NCBI RefSeq assembly: GCF_051401765.1 | Contig: NC_135069.1 | Coordinates: 11,634,501 to 11,698,500, forward strand | Source: Calliopsis andreniformis | Lineage: Eukaryota > Arthropoda > Insecta > Hymenoptera > Andrenidae | DNA length: 64,000 bases | Direction of reading: 5' to 3' | Shown: one piece after another, positions 14,120 to 25,123 of the stretch | How positions within the stretch are numbered: position 1 is the stretch's first letter | Layout: each line of letters starts with the position of its first letter | Made by a program: the position numbers and the translations under genes | Notes under the pieces: generated by a model | The model's database searches: none | Told to the model about the DNA's origin: nothing | Seen by the model: only the letters and a program-made list of their open reading frames with translations

Positions 14120-14257
14120 TGATCTCTATCGATTTTCGCCAACGGGTCTGATGCCCCCACACCCTGGACTGAGTCCACACGCACACGCATTGACGTCCCA
14201 TGCCCTAGTGCCCTCGACACCAAAAACGGATCATTCCACCTTGGATCACAATCACAG
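14120..14257 (+). CDS. pan: pangolin linker exon (DLYRFSPTGLMPP...)
   Basis: A 138-bp internal exon between acceptor tttccag and donor gtttgt. After completing a split Ser codon it encodes DLYRFSPTGLMPPHPGLSPH and a His/Ala/Ser-rich stretch ending in DHNH. The final AG joins G of the exon at 17522 to make Arg. It matches the DF/LYRFSP segment that precedes the HMG box in insect TCF. In the long isoform it splices across the alternative first exon at 16885-17432, and both routes deliver the same phase to 17522. Confidence 0.92.
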
Positions 14258-16884
14258 GTTTGTTTTTTCTGAAGTAATGATGACACTTATTTCATTTATG
14301 TAGAACCGATCAGTGGTCTCGTTTAGCAACTCATTTACTCCTTTTCTTAATCCTATCCCTACTAAAATCGACGACAGTATTTTGTACTAACTAAACAAGT
14401 GAATAGTATAAACTATAAAAATTGACAAAGTCGACGGAGAACAAAAAAGGTGAAAGTGTTTTCTATCAGATACTAAATTATTAATATTACTTAGCTAGCT
14501 ATTGGCGAATGTATCAGCAGTGAAAGTGGAAGCAAAGTTCCGTTGATTAGTGATAAAATGTGGTGTTGATATGACGAGCTCTATAAATACATAAAAGCTT
14601 GACACACTGCATGCGATAACAGGAATCTGGAGGCCTAATTCTCGCTCTACCGGGATAAATCGCTTGCACGCGCTTTGATCACACTCGCAGGAGAGATGGT
14701 AAATATTGCAACTGAGGGAAGACTACCACAGAGCAAATAGAGTCGATAATTTACTGAATGCAGAGGTATACTGAGTATGCTGAATGAAATGAAACAAAGA
14801 ACCTCAGAAGATTGTGAACGATAATAAAAGTGTTTCTATATAGTTAAACCTCCAACTCTTTATACAACAAAAATTGTAAAAAGTCCTAAAATTCATAAAA
14901 GGTCGAAAAATTCACTGGCTAATACAACTTATATTTTCCATATTCGCATTCGGTGCCGTAGGTAATAAGACCAAGATGAGGTAAATCGTTTGATAAAATA
15001 CGCGATAACAGGATTGTCCATCCATCGATAAAGGCTTTGAAGAGAACTCGAAAATGCAGCTGTCTCGTCTGTTGATAAAGAAGCGTGGTGCAATCAGAAA
15101 TCGACGGATAGTTTCAGGGACGACCATAGGGGGTAGCACGTCCCGGGGTATTCAACCCCTCGTGCAATCGTTCCCCTTTCGCCGACGAGGCACGTATAAC
15201 ACTTATTGAATGACTCTCTTCGCACAGCGTCTGCGCCTGCCGCCGTCGCCACCGCCACCGCCACCGCCACCACCGCCACCGGTTATGTATTGATCATTAC
15301 CCTCTTAAACAGATTTCTAATTTGCATTAGTACCCGGCCGATCGGCTGGTCCAACCAGTGTATACAAAACCGCATGGTCGCAGCCGCGCTTCCTATACTC
15401 GCAACCCACGTACCATAGGCGATCAGCTGACCCGAGGATTGTTCCCGAGCCGAGGAGCATCGTGCGCCGTGGAAACTGCAACGACAACGACGATGCGTCG
15501 GGACGTCAACAGACTTTTACGAGTGACATAGACGGGGCTGGCAGGGATGCGGCAAGCCGCTGCCACGAGACCTGTCATCCATTTTGACCTTCGCTCGAGC
15601 CACGTGCTTAGGAAGTGAAAACGTTCTACAGAGAGTGGGTTCGTCGCTGAAGAGCCTCCGCCGAAAAGAAACTGGAGAAATGTGTGCACGAATTGCCAGG
15701 ATGTGATGGATCTACATCCATCAGGCTCACGTGGAAGGACCAAAAGAGACAGTGCCCAGAAGGGAGACTCCCCTTTGAAGCGTTTGATCCCAACGATGCC
15801 AGATTTGTCGAGCTCGTTGTAAGACTGAAGACTCGAATAAGAACAAATAGCTAATCAAATGACGTAGGTAATCAAGTCGCACGTAATCGTGCGAATGCTG
15901 TGCGACCCAGGCAACGCGAGACTATCGATGGTAGCGCCACGTAGCCCGCCAAAAAAAGGCATCACGCAGGGAAAGCAGAGAGAATGCAATCTTCACCCCC
16001 CATGCGCGAATTATACATCGGCGGATGGTCGGGTGTCGTTGCTGCGGAGCCATGAATCGCGATGACGGCCCCACAGTGCAACCCTCCTCCCTGCCGCCCG
16101 TCCATACTCGCGGATAATCAATCGTCGTAACACTGCTCGGTGATTCCACCGACGCAAGAAACGACGCGTTTTCGCTGGATGCACAGGATACAGGGTGATA
16201 GAAGGAAACGCCGGGTTGGAAACGTCAGACAGGAGAAGATAACCGTGTAACATTGCGAACGGGACAACGAAAACCAGGAATTTTTTATCGGTGAAATAAA
16301 AGGAGAAGAGGGCAGGGAGGGAGAGAGAAAAAGACTTTTTACTGGGCGATAAGCTGAATCCAAACGGTGGCTCGTAAGAGGAACTATCTTGCTGTGCAAC
16401 ACAACGTGTAGAAATCTTAAATAGTATAGAACTATTAACATTGACACAGCGGGGACAGTGTGTGAATGCTTGTACGGATATGTGATCGGTGACTGGAACA
16501 TTCAGAGGAGCATGTAGATGTTGTGCGCGTATGTGTGTTGTTTACGAAGATTATTTTATGAGGTTTCTATAATGCACAGTATGGAACGGCACGGGGAATT
16601 GAACGTAGAGCGCAAGGTAATACGAACAAGTGGAAGAGATGTCACTGACGATCCCATAAAGCATGCGATGCCGTTTTTGAACGACGATGAGAGGACTGAA
16701 TCGACCAAGCCGGTTCATCGTTGCTTGAATTCTAATCACTACGCGTACACTTGCGTATACGAAAAACTTAGAGCGCGTAAGATCGAATAGATTGCAACAG
16801 ACAGATTGCGGTTCGATGGATCAGTCTAGATCGTTTCGGTGGGTATAAGAGGACCCACGAAATACTGAGTAGTTCGCTCCGGCG
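14258..16884. promoter_or_regulatory. Intron containing a probable internal promoter for a short pangolin isoform
   Basis: From about 15,100 the base composition rises in GC and CpG up to the alternative first exon at 16885, as expected for an internal promoter region. A TATA-like TATAAGA sits at 16844-16850, 35-41 bases before the ATG. If it is used, the 5' UTR would be very short, so a start further upstream is also possible. Several short overlapping frames on both strands (15.1-16.8 kb) follow from the high GC and are not called as genes. A (CCGCCA)n tract lies at about 15240-15280. Confidence 0.5.
15240..15281. repeat. (CCGCCA)n short tandem repeat
   Basis: Tandem GCCACC/CCGCCA hexamers, about six copies with one shortened unit, within the CpG-rich region ahead of the alternative pangolin first exon. 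Confidence 0.85.
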
Positions 16885-17432
16885 ATGGAGCCCGAGTGCC
16901 TGGAACCATTAAACCTTGTGATAAAGAAAGACGACGCTGAGAACGGACCAACCGTGATTGAGACTACCGAGGACGCATCGATCGGCAAAATCGACGAGGA
17001 GAAAATCCAGTCGAAATTCGAAGACAACATGACGATACTCCAAGACGCGATGAAGTCTAACGAAACAGGCTTACCCACGGCTGATCACAAAATTCTCACG
17101 GCACTCTACATGAGTAGTCTGATGCAGATGTCGAACATGAACGTACCGAGGAACGTTACACCGCCTCCGTACGGTGCTCAGCACAACTTCATGCAGTTGC
17201 TAGCGATGGTCGAGGCGCGACACCGTATGTGGCAACAGATGAATTGGCCACTGCCGCAGAATTTTCCTAGAAACCCTCTGACATTACCTCAGCCGTACTT
17301 CGACGGGCCTACATCGAATCTGACGGAACAGCTCTGCAATTCTCAAAACACCACGTCATCATCCTATCCTCTGACCTGCACGAAACCCAACCAACCTTTG
17401 AACCATGACACGAAACAACCTTTCTTCAAACG
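16885..17432 (+). CDS. pan: pangolin alternative first exon, CtBP-like motif
   Basis: An open frame of 182 codons plus two bases from ATG at 16885 to a GT donor (CG|gtaata). The remaining CG joins G of the exon at 17522, restoring Arg-Ser-Ser-Val exactly as the exon ending at 14257 does. The intron between them is only 89 bp. The encoded N-terminus replaces the beta-catenin-binding region of the long form. Residues 8-14 read PLNLVIK, close to the CtBP-binding PLSLV(T)K motif of vertebrate TCF7L2. Other visible parts are an acidic stretch (about 17-50), a Met-rich helix-like segment (about 76-88) and an aromatic/Met-rich segment (about 103-125). No known domain is recognised. Predicted product: a TCF that binds DNA but lacks direct Armadillo contact, plausibly a repressor. 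Isoform use is inferred from splice phase. Confidence 0.8.
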
Positions 17433-17521
17433 GTAATAGAGCTGACGAGACCTCACGCAACGTGTTTCAATTTTTGTGAAGATATGTAATTATTCTTTGG
17501 TCTTTTTTAATCTGTTCACAG

Positions 17522-17607
17522 GTCTTCGGTAGAACAGAAAAATTCTACGACGTTGGTAGCACCCGACAGTGGGAAAAATGTAGATTCAGCTCAACAAAAC
17601 AATCAAG
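17522..17607 (+). CDS. pan: pangolin linker exon before the HMG box
   Basis: An 86-bp exon between acceptor ttcacag and donor gtaagc. It encodes [20 protein letters not shown] and VDSAQQNNQ, a short hydrophilic linker. It accepts splicing in the same phase from either 14257 (long isoform) or 17432 (alternative first exon), so it is the first exon common to both. The last G combines with AT of the next exon to give Asp. Confidence 0.9.
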
Positions 17608-17706
17608 GTAAGCCTCGATTGTTTGAATTTGTTTCCGTGATCAGTTTATCGCTTATTTTTAATTATGAAAGTCGCTTCTCATACCACACTTCGATGACGT
17701 TGACAG

Positions 17707-17837
17707 ATAAAAAGAAACCCCACATAAAAAAGCCTTTGAACGCATTTATGCTATACATGAAGGAGATGAGGGCAAAGGTCGTGGCGGAATGTACCTTAAA
17801 AGAAAGTGCTGCAATCAACCAAATATTGGGAAGACGA
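17707..17837 (+). CDS. pan: pangolin HMG box, N-terminal half
   Basis: A 131-bp exon between acceptor ttgacag and donor gtgagt. It encodes [20 protein letters not shown], then [24 protein letters not shown]. This is the first half of the TCF/LEF HMG box, essentially identical to Drosophila Pangolin and vertebrate LEF1/TCF7L2: minor-groove wedge region [15 protein letters not shown] and helix 2 [12 protein letters not shown]. It ends in phase 0 after Arg, so either downstream half-box exon can follow. Confidence 0.98.
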
Positions 17838-18728
17838 GTGAGTAATGACTATATATTTTTTACTGTTGAACATTTTTATTGGAAATCTGTTACATCAGGG
17901 TTTATACGAAAGATTTTGAGAAGAATTTGCTCTTTCACATTTTATTTGACAGCAGTCAATATTTTTACGTTACATTAAGAACTTGTTTTAGGTCCTTGTC
18001 AATACCAAATATTTAGTTTGTTTTAATACAGTTGTTTCAAATTACACTGTTTGAAACAAAATATTAGAAAAATGTCTGAAACCCTGATGTAAATATAGTA
18101 AACACGTGCCAAAGTCAAGATTTTCTTCTGTTTTCTTTTTTCTTTTTTACTTAATTTATTGCCGCCGCTTAGCCATTTTGGAAATACTAACAACATGTAA
18201 TTAAGGAAGATTTACGATACAACTATCACTGGTCAGTAATCAATCGATACCAAATACTTGTCATTTGAATAACTCTCAAGGGTATATGCAATGACTTTCG
18301 TGGCCGAACTTGGAGGCAAATGTTGACTTGGCAATCAAAAAATAACAACTTAGAGATTTTACAAGCGTACAGATGTCCTCAACGGCGATCATAAGTTGCA
18401 TGCATTTTAGCTCTATCCGTTGGTCGTCCGTAAACTAGGTTGAAACACTAACTTGATCCGTTAGTAACGTAGTAGAAGTAAAGAGAGAGCATCGTAGGTG
18501 GGATCTAAGGAAATCTAGGGCATAAGACGAGTGGGTTGGGATCGGATCGTCGATCGAGCAAAGGGGTGGGTGCGACGAGGAATACACCTTCCTCTTAAGG
18601 GTAAAAGAGTTGTTAAAGAAATAACAATAAAAGATTAGAAAAGAAACGTGAAAAAGCTTGAAAGGGACACGGTGCACGGATGAATACTGTGAAACTGTGA
18701 ATCTGAATTTTGGGGGTATGACACGCAG
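17838..18728. other. pangolin intron
   Basis: Intron between the HMG-box halves, ending tgacacgcag before TGG. No other exon or element is recognisable. The open frames on the minus strand near 18.4-18.9 kb are shadows of GC-rich sequence. Confidence 0.75.
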
Positions 18729-18894
18729 TGGCACTCGCTAAGCCGGGAGGAGCAGGCGCGGTATTATGAGGCGGCCAGGCAGGAGCGCCATCTCCATCAA
18801 CAACGATACCCCGGCTGGAGTGCCAGGGATAACTACGGATACGGCAGCAAGAAGAAGAAGAGGAAGAAAGAGCGCTCCGCAGATCCCACCGGAG
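18729..18894 (+). CDS. pan: pangolin HMG box C-terminal half, exon A (canonical)
   Basis: A 166-bp exon (cacgcag|TGG to GGAG|gtacc). It encodes [40 protein letters not shown], then [16 protein letters not shown]. This is helix 3 of the HMG box and the basic tail that bends DNA and serves as nuclear localisation signal. WSARDNYG followed by KKKKRKK is the canonical sequence in fly and vertebrate TCFs. It starts in phase 0 and ends with one base, exactly like exon B at 20427, so the two are interchangeable but not combinable without duplicating helix 3. HLHQQRYP differs slightly from the usual QLHMxLYP. Confidence 0.95.
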
Positions 18895-20426
18895 GTACCA
18901 CTTTCCAGTGCTAGAACAGCAGGCCCTTAATAATTCATTATAATAATTCATAGATTACCTACTGATTAATATTAAAACGATCAAAGTCTCTGTGCGTTTT
19001 ACTTTTTTTTAATTTTTTTTTTTTTTTTTTTTTTATTTAATTGTCATTTGTATGTTTTTTTTTTATTCTGGCATTCACTCTTTGACGTGCGGACTTGTGT
19101 TTATTAATAATACCGACAGCTCTTCGAGCGTGTATGTATACACTTGTACATAACCTGTACGATGTACGTGTATACATATGTACTGTTTCCGTTTTTTCGA
19201 TTCGATTACCGAATTATTGGATTGTCTGTTGGGGAAAATCTTGCGGATTGATGCAGCGCAGTAGAGGAAAAAACGGACTGTAATGTAATTTTTTTTTGTA
19301 TTTGGCCAAACTCCCTAAAGCGGTATCCGTTCACGGAGAGACAAAAGAAAAAAAGATAAGAGGTGTACCTCAATGATAGATTAACGATGATTCGAGCGAG
19401 AGCGATGTTGTAACGAGAGCCATAGGTACGGGATGTCTGGTAGACGTAGGGTACTCTTACCGTGGACGATTTTTGAAATCCTTTCAATGGGGGCCGCTGC
19501 TTATACTTACTGCCCCCGTATTAATTAAAAAGGATTATGAAACGGATGACACCGTTTTAGCCCGGTCCAACGAGAACTCTGTGCTGGCTAATCACGCTCA
19601 AACCCCTTCAATCTCCTTATTCTTCCTCCATTCTTTTTTCGTTTCCTCGTAAGTCTCAAAATTTACCATCTCGTCATTGGTAAGTGATGCTTGAATTTCA
19701 GTGTCCTGTTCCGTTAGAGCAACAGCAATCTGGTTTTTAGAAACGTCGATTTTATTCTGTTTTTTCCTTTTTCGTTTCGAAAGGAAGAGGCATGGCCAAA
19801 TTATTTGGTTTATTGTATCTAATCATTACGTATACGTTACGTGAAGTTTGTATACAGTACGATGCATATTTATAGTATATTTTTTTAGTGTATAGACCAG
19901 CCGAGAATCCTCGTTTCACTGGATACATGCTCGGGAAAGCAGACCACAGTGTTTATTCAGCACTTTCTTGTGACGACCTCCTATCAGACACCCTGTATGA
20001 TCTAAGTTCTTTGATAACTAACGTTACGATAAATAGCGGTGCAACCGAGGGGGAGGGGAGATCTAGGCTGTTCTTCTAGCACTTTAAACGGAAAGTAGGG
20101 ACCCCAGTGTTACTGAAAATGCTAAACATAGCAACGATGCGTTAAATGAGAAAACTATAAAGAACGATAAAAACTATTTCTTAATCAAACAAAAAAGTGA
20201 AGGAAACATAGCATGTATTGTAGATGAAATAACTCACATAAGGCAGGAATTTCTAACTTCGTGCGAGAGCAACAAAAATAAGAAAAAAAAAAGAGTCAAC
20301 TTGCGATAGAGAAATTCAACTAGGGTGGCGGCAGTAGCATTAGTTAAACTTTTTTTCTTGATTAAAATATTGTTTAGCCTACGGTTCATGCACAATTACA
20401 AATAGTGTTTGGTTCTCTCTCGGTAG
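18895..20426. other. Intron between the two alternative HMG-box exons
   Basis: GT-AG intron (gtaccac to cggtag). It contains a poly-T tract at about 19005-19034 and TG/TA-rich sequence near 19.1 kb. A 63-codon open frame at 19888-20079 has no family resemblance and no clear donor, so it is not called. No further copy of the half-box exon was seen. Confidence 0.7.
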
Positions 20427-20586
20427 TGGCACGCGCTAGGGCGAGAGGAACAGGCCAAGTATTATGAGTTGGCGCGACGGGAGAGACAGTTGCACATGCA
20501 GCTGTACCCTGACTGGTCTTCCCGCGCAAATACCAACCGAACTAAGAAGAGGAAGCGCAAACAAGACACAAACAGTGATCCTGGAG
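20427..20586 (+). CDS. pan: pangolin HMG box C-terminal half, exon B (alternative)
   Basis: A 160-bp exon (ctctcggtag|TGG to GGAG|gtaccc). It encodes [40 protein letters not shown], then [14 protein letters not shown]. It replaces exon A, with the same start phase and one leftover base. Helix 3 is very TCF-like ([22 protein letters not shown]), but the tail WSARDNYG is changed to WSSRANTN and the basic run is shorter. The basic tail contacts DNA and aids bending and nuclear import in TCF/LEF, so isoforms with exon B could differ in affinity or partners. The difference is seen; its effect is inference. Confidence 0.93.
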
Positions 20587-20779
20587 GTACCCATATGCCT
20601 CACTCCACACATTCTTGCAAAATTCCCCTGTCCTATGAACGACAGCAACAAAATTATGAAATTCCCCTCAGCAGCCCCCCACCCCCTCATTATTACATAT
20701 ACTATTATAATTATTATACATTCTTATTGCTACACTACATTATGTTGCATGTTTTCCCCCTGTCTTGGGGTTTTGGGTC

Positions 20780-20925
20780 GATATGTACATATATATTATA
20801 TATACATTATATTATATATAATATATATCAAGATATTATACATATATGCACACGTGCGTACGCGCATATACACAGCATACACACACACAACACACAACAC
20901 ACATACACATACACATAACTATCTA
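20780..20925. repeat. Compound (TA)n / (CA)n low-complexity tract
   Basis: Alternating ATAT and then ACACAC/ACACATAC sequence. Overlapping open frames on both strands (Tyr-Ile-rich and Thr-His-rich) come from the repeat. Confidence 0.85.
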
Positions 20926-22776
20926 TTATAATCTTTCGTGTTTTTATTTTTCTTTTTTTTTCTTTTAAGAGAAATATGGAAAAACAAAGAGTAAGGATAA
21001 TAAAAAAAATACATTCTCGCGTGAGCGAGTGTGCAAGCGTACGCATGCGCACGTGCGTGTTTATACTTACCTATTTCCAGTAGATATAAATACATTAAGA
21101 GATCAAGTGGAAACACGAGCGCATTCAGTACACATACACGCACATAACACAGCATTATTAATTATTAATTACGTATACAACTTTGGGGACGCTGGCCATC
21201 TTGCATTTTTACAGGGACCTATTCCGCAATCAGACAATCCTAAGCGTTTTTAATTTTCATTCAGTTTCTATTCTGTCCCTTCGTTCCAACACTTGCGTCT
21301 TTCTGTGCTCTATTTTCTGCAGTTTTTATTAATCTTTTCTTCTCTCTTCATTTTTCTTTTTTTTTCTTTTTTTTTTTTTTTTTACTCTAATACACTGATT
21401 TCATTTCACTCTAATTCTGTTCCCTCACGTTTGATCGTTTCAACATGACCAGACTTTTTTCACTTTTTTTATTTGTCCAGTATTACTTAAATTTTTCTTA
21501 ATTATCATTTATAAAGCGTTCAGTTTACTTACCAATACTCGACCTTTTTTCACTCAGTTTTTATGATCATTTCTAATCAATCACTTTATTATTCTCGACT
21601 CTTACATACAAGGTGTTTTGTTCACAATACCTGAGTGCTCAGGTGTCCTATTTTTTTTATATTTAACTTTAATATTTATATTTAGAGCTTGTGTTTGATA
21701 CAGATCACGACATTAATGAGTAGATATAATCTTTGATCGTATTTTGTACGCCGTTTTAACTTTTTACGCTGCATGTTGTTTTTACTCAGCTTGACAGAAT
21801 ATCTCTTTTTTGTCGATCCGTTGGTCCTTCCCTGAAGACTGCCAATTTCTAAAGTCATTTTGAAGCGAATCATTAACTTCTATCTTCTGTAATCTTCTTC
21901 AATATCTTCTAGAATTCTTTTGATTGAATTACGCAATTGTCAAAGAACGTTAACGTCTTCTGAGAAGGCCCTATCTTACCGATGTATTATCAAATTTCTA
22001 GACTGTTTGAGCTTGACACTCAAGAAGACAATATTAAATATCTATGCAAAATACAAAACTGTGTAACACTTGAACTCTAACGATAATATATACATCTCTA
22101 GAACTTAATATTCGTAGAAATACTATACACGTTTCTTTAAAAGCTCGACTATACATTGATTATGAATTTTTGTGAACACCAAGCTACCTTTGTAACACGT
22201 CGCGAGAGTCACTAGCAATCTAAAACCACAAGAAAAAAAAACTGCGTAGATCAAGCTCAATCAGTTGTGATCATTTTGTTATACGCATGGCTAGTTGACA
22301 AACGTTTGAATTTGGTCAATATTCTCAGTAGAGCTACTTACCTTCGCTAAATTATTCAAAACTCTATTGCAAAATATTGATGTATGATAAAAAAGGACAT
22401 CCCAAAATAATATGCATTTAAACAATAAAAGCAATTAGTTCTTGCATTATTGTTCATTAGGTTACAGTTCTTTAAAATTCAAATGTCAATTAGCGTCATA
22501 TGTCTAGCAAAATGGTAGAAATTCGATTATTTATTCAGAGTGTTTAGCCACAAATGGTGTAAAAGTTAGAAGATGAATCTAGACATGAGAATGAGACGAA
22601 AATGAAAAATAATGAAATATGTTTGAGTTTGAGTTTAGTGATAAGTATTTAAAGATTGGTCAAATTCACCCGAAACTTGGCAATTCAAATGCCAAGGCGA
22701 AGCTCGTGGTAAAGTTCAGTCCATAGAGGACAGTGACGATCATAGTTACTGTTACGAATTCCATCACAGCTGTGTA

Positions 22777-22947
22777 AGGGCAGATTCACACTGTCCGTCT
22801 AAACGGCGGCAGGCTAGCTTCTGCGCCAGCGCAGTACGACTGCCAACAGGCGGTTCCATAGAGGTCGCTATCTAAAACCTATGAGGAAAAAATTTGACGA
22901 AAGCTAGCGTCCTGCTGGCTAGACGGTTAGTATGAAGAGGCCTTAAG
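22777..22947. mobile_element. MITE with imperfect terminal inverted repeats
   Basis: The left end AGGGCAGATTCACACTGTCC and the right end, read in reverse complement as AAGGCCTCTTCATACTAACC, are related. Inner arms also pair (GGCTAGCTTCTG... against ...GAAAGCTAGCGTCC), giving an element of about 170 bp. It resembles the elements at 29665 and 54387 in its 'CACACT/CACGCT' ends. No coding content. Confidence 0.65.
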
Positions 22948-23221
22948 ACAAGTTACGTGGTTTATGTCAATAGCTATGACAGCCATTGTTTTCTTTAAAG
23001 CTCATAATTAACAAAGGAAGACTCAAACTCAATTTCAGTATTCTTCATTTTTGTCTTATTTTAACATCTGGAATCATACCTTAAGCTTTCCTCCACCCGT
23101 AGCTGAACGCCCTGTATATTTATGTCTATGTATATCTATTCGTGCGAAAGCCTCTTTCTTGTTTTATATTGGGTCAAAACCTATTCAACATACTAATCGA
23201 CGCACGATTCGAATTTTCTAG

Positions 23222-23291
23222 GTAACAACATGAAGAAGTGTCGCGCCAGGTATGGATTAGACCAGCAAAGCCAGTGGTGCAAACCATGCAG
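23222..23291 (+). CDS. pan: pangolin C-clamp exon
   Basis: A 70-bp exon between acceptor ttttctag and donor gtacgtgag. Joined to either half-box exon it encodes [20 protein letters not shown] then KPC, with AG left for the next exon. This is the C-clamp of TCFs: Cys residues in KKC and in WCKPC, with the final Cys of the motif supplied by the next exon (RRKKKCIRY). The C-clamp binds helper sites beside the HMG site and sharpens target choice in fly Pangolin and in vertebrate TCF7/TCF7L2 'E' isoforms. Its sequence is almost identical to the fly motif. Confidence 0.97.
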
Positions 23292-25123
23292 GTACGTGAG
23301 CATCATGTAGAGGGTTTGATTAATTGCTTCTTGAGAGAAGAATATATACCGTTTTGTCAAAAAGCTGAGCACGCTGTTTCGGTCGCGTGTACATAACTAT
23401 TCGATCATGAGAAGTGTTGAAGAGGAACAGAAGTCTCACGTCAGTTATGTAGTTCACTAGAAAAAGTTACATTACATGTGGTGAATGATGGTGACAGTAC
23501 ATGTCGGTTAAAATGCTCGAGTATCTTTGAACGGCTGCTTTTTTGCATAAAAATTGGCTGTAATTATGTACAAAATGCAATGTAATTAGCGTTGCCAAAA
23601 GTGGAAAGTGAATGCAGAAATCTTGATAAAATGAATTTGAAATAATGGAGAGCTAACAAGTAATTAAGTGTAATTTAATTTTCGTTGTTCTGAAAGAGGC
23701 GTTAGTGTTACAAGATACTCGAACAAGAAGCCTAAAGCAAAAACATGATTTAGCGACGGATAAATCGGGTCATCATGTTTGAAGTAAAAGATATGCAACC
23801 CGGGCACGATATTAGTACTCTTGAATATCACCACTTGTTATTGTTATTGTTTTCTACTCCGTTCCGTCATCCACATGTTATCGTGGAACTTGAAAAAAGT
23901 TAATCAAAAATTTCGGACGACCTAGTAGTTTATGGTAAAATCACATTTGATCGCGCTTTGATACAACAGTCACGTTTGAAACACATGTTCGAGTCCTTGA
24001 TACAAGTCTAGCTGTTCGTTAGCAATCGCCTCGACGGAAAAAACAAAATGGAGCAAAGGGTAGATGACGCCAATCGTCAGAAAATGTGTCTTCCAAAAAG
24101 AATGAAATAAGAAGAATGAGATTAGAGAGTAGCTCAGAAATCTCTCTCGCGCACTGCAGGATCGATCTAACGGCTGTACTTTGCTTGTAAATATTTCTAC
24201 TAGAATTCACACTGTAGTTTATTGCGGTATCACAAGCAACCCATCTTTTAGCGCCACGAATTCTCGTTCATTATACATTGTCGCACAACGCGCCCAAACG
24301 CCCCAACTCCCGGCTGGGTTTGTGAATCATATGGACCTCATTAAAGGGGCGAAAACGAATCCCAACCACGGTGGACGGAAACAAACCTCGCTCGCGGCGC
24401 TAGTGGTCGTTTATTCAAACAAAGAGGAAAAGAAGTAGTCGCAGATCTATCAGAGACTCAAGGAATAAAATAATCCTTTCTATTTGCACAAACCAATCTG
24501 TTAGAACTAGACACCATTTCTGTTGTTTGCTATCTTGAAGCACTATCAAAAATATCTAAAGAAAAATTTGTCGATAATTTAATAAACCTTACAGATCTAA
24601 ATGTTCTTGAAACAGTGGCGTCTCAGATGACACTTCAGAACCTCGTTAACGCAGACATTTGGGAGACATATTTTCTGATCAAACAACCGAATCACCTAAA
24701 ACTTTCGATCGAATCCCCTCATTGCACGCAGTTTCCTTCAAATCGGATCGAGTTTGTTGCAACAGGCTCGGCGTCGTTCGCTGATGCAAGGTCCCAGAAA
24801 GACTAACGCGCCCAGAGTTCTTAAAATTCCTTAGAATGACATCGATCAGAGGCCGGGCAGGAATGAAAGAAAATTGAAAGGCAAAAAAGCAATCTGATCC
24901 CTTGATCGTGACGATGGCCGAGCCTGGGATTCTCGGTGTTGAGAAAGAAAAATACAGTTGCAAAGAAATGAGGTTGAATGTACGAGCTTGCTCGCAGCAG
25001 TCCAAGGACTTGAGCCGATGCGTGTGGGTGACGACGATACGGTGTGGGATTAAAGTGGGATTAAAGTGATAACGTCGATGCGACGAGAGCGCCCCTTTAA
25101 TGGCTGGTGGTTGGTTTTGGCAG
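23292..25123. other. pangolin intron
   Basis: Intron after the C-clamp exon. Mostly unique sequence with GC-richer patches near 24.2-24.4 kb and 24.7-25.1 kb. Open frames on both strands there have no recognisable domain. No mobile element is evident. Confidence 0.65.

Larger units (their letters stand above)
20587..23221. other. pangolin intron with simple repeats
   Basis: Intron between HMG-box exon B and the C-clamp exon. Positions about 20780-20920 are (TA)n and (CA)n-rich, and about 21340-21383 is poly-T with C. A MITE lies at about 22777-22947. The short open frames over the CA repeats are artefacts. Confidence 0.75.

Noticed and set aside
16118..16790. Frames of 62-127 codons on both strands before the alternative first exon
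   Set aside because: GC-rich region gives chance frames; no domain, no consistent splice sites. A short 5' leader frame at 16518-16790 could be transcribed but has no support as a protein.
17553..17978. A 141-codon continuous frame through the HMG-box exon
   Set aside because: It reads through the introns on both sides; the true coding parts are 17522-17607 and 17707-17837.
19888..20079. Possible extra exon between the two half-box exons
   Set aside because: Ordinary composition but no resemblance to TCF proteins and no donor in a suitable phase.
20464..20931. A 155-codon frame overlapping exon B
   Set aside because: Wrong frame; it runs into TA/CA repeats. The TCF frame is the other one, ending at 20586.
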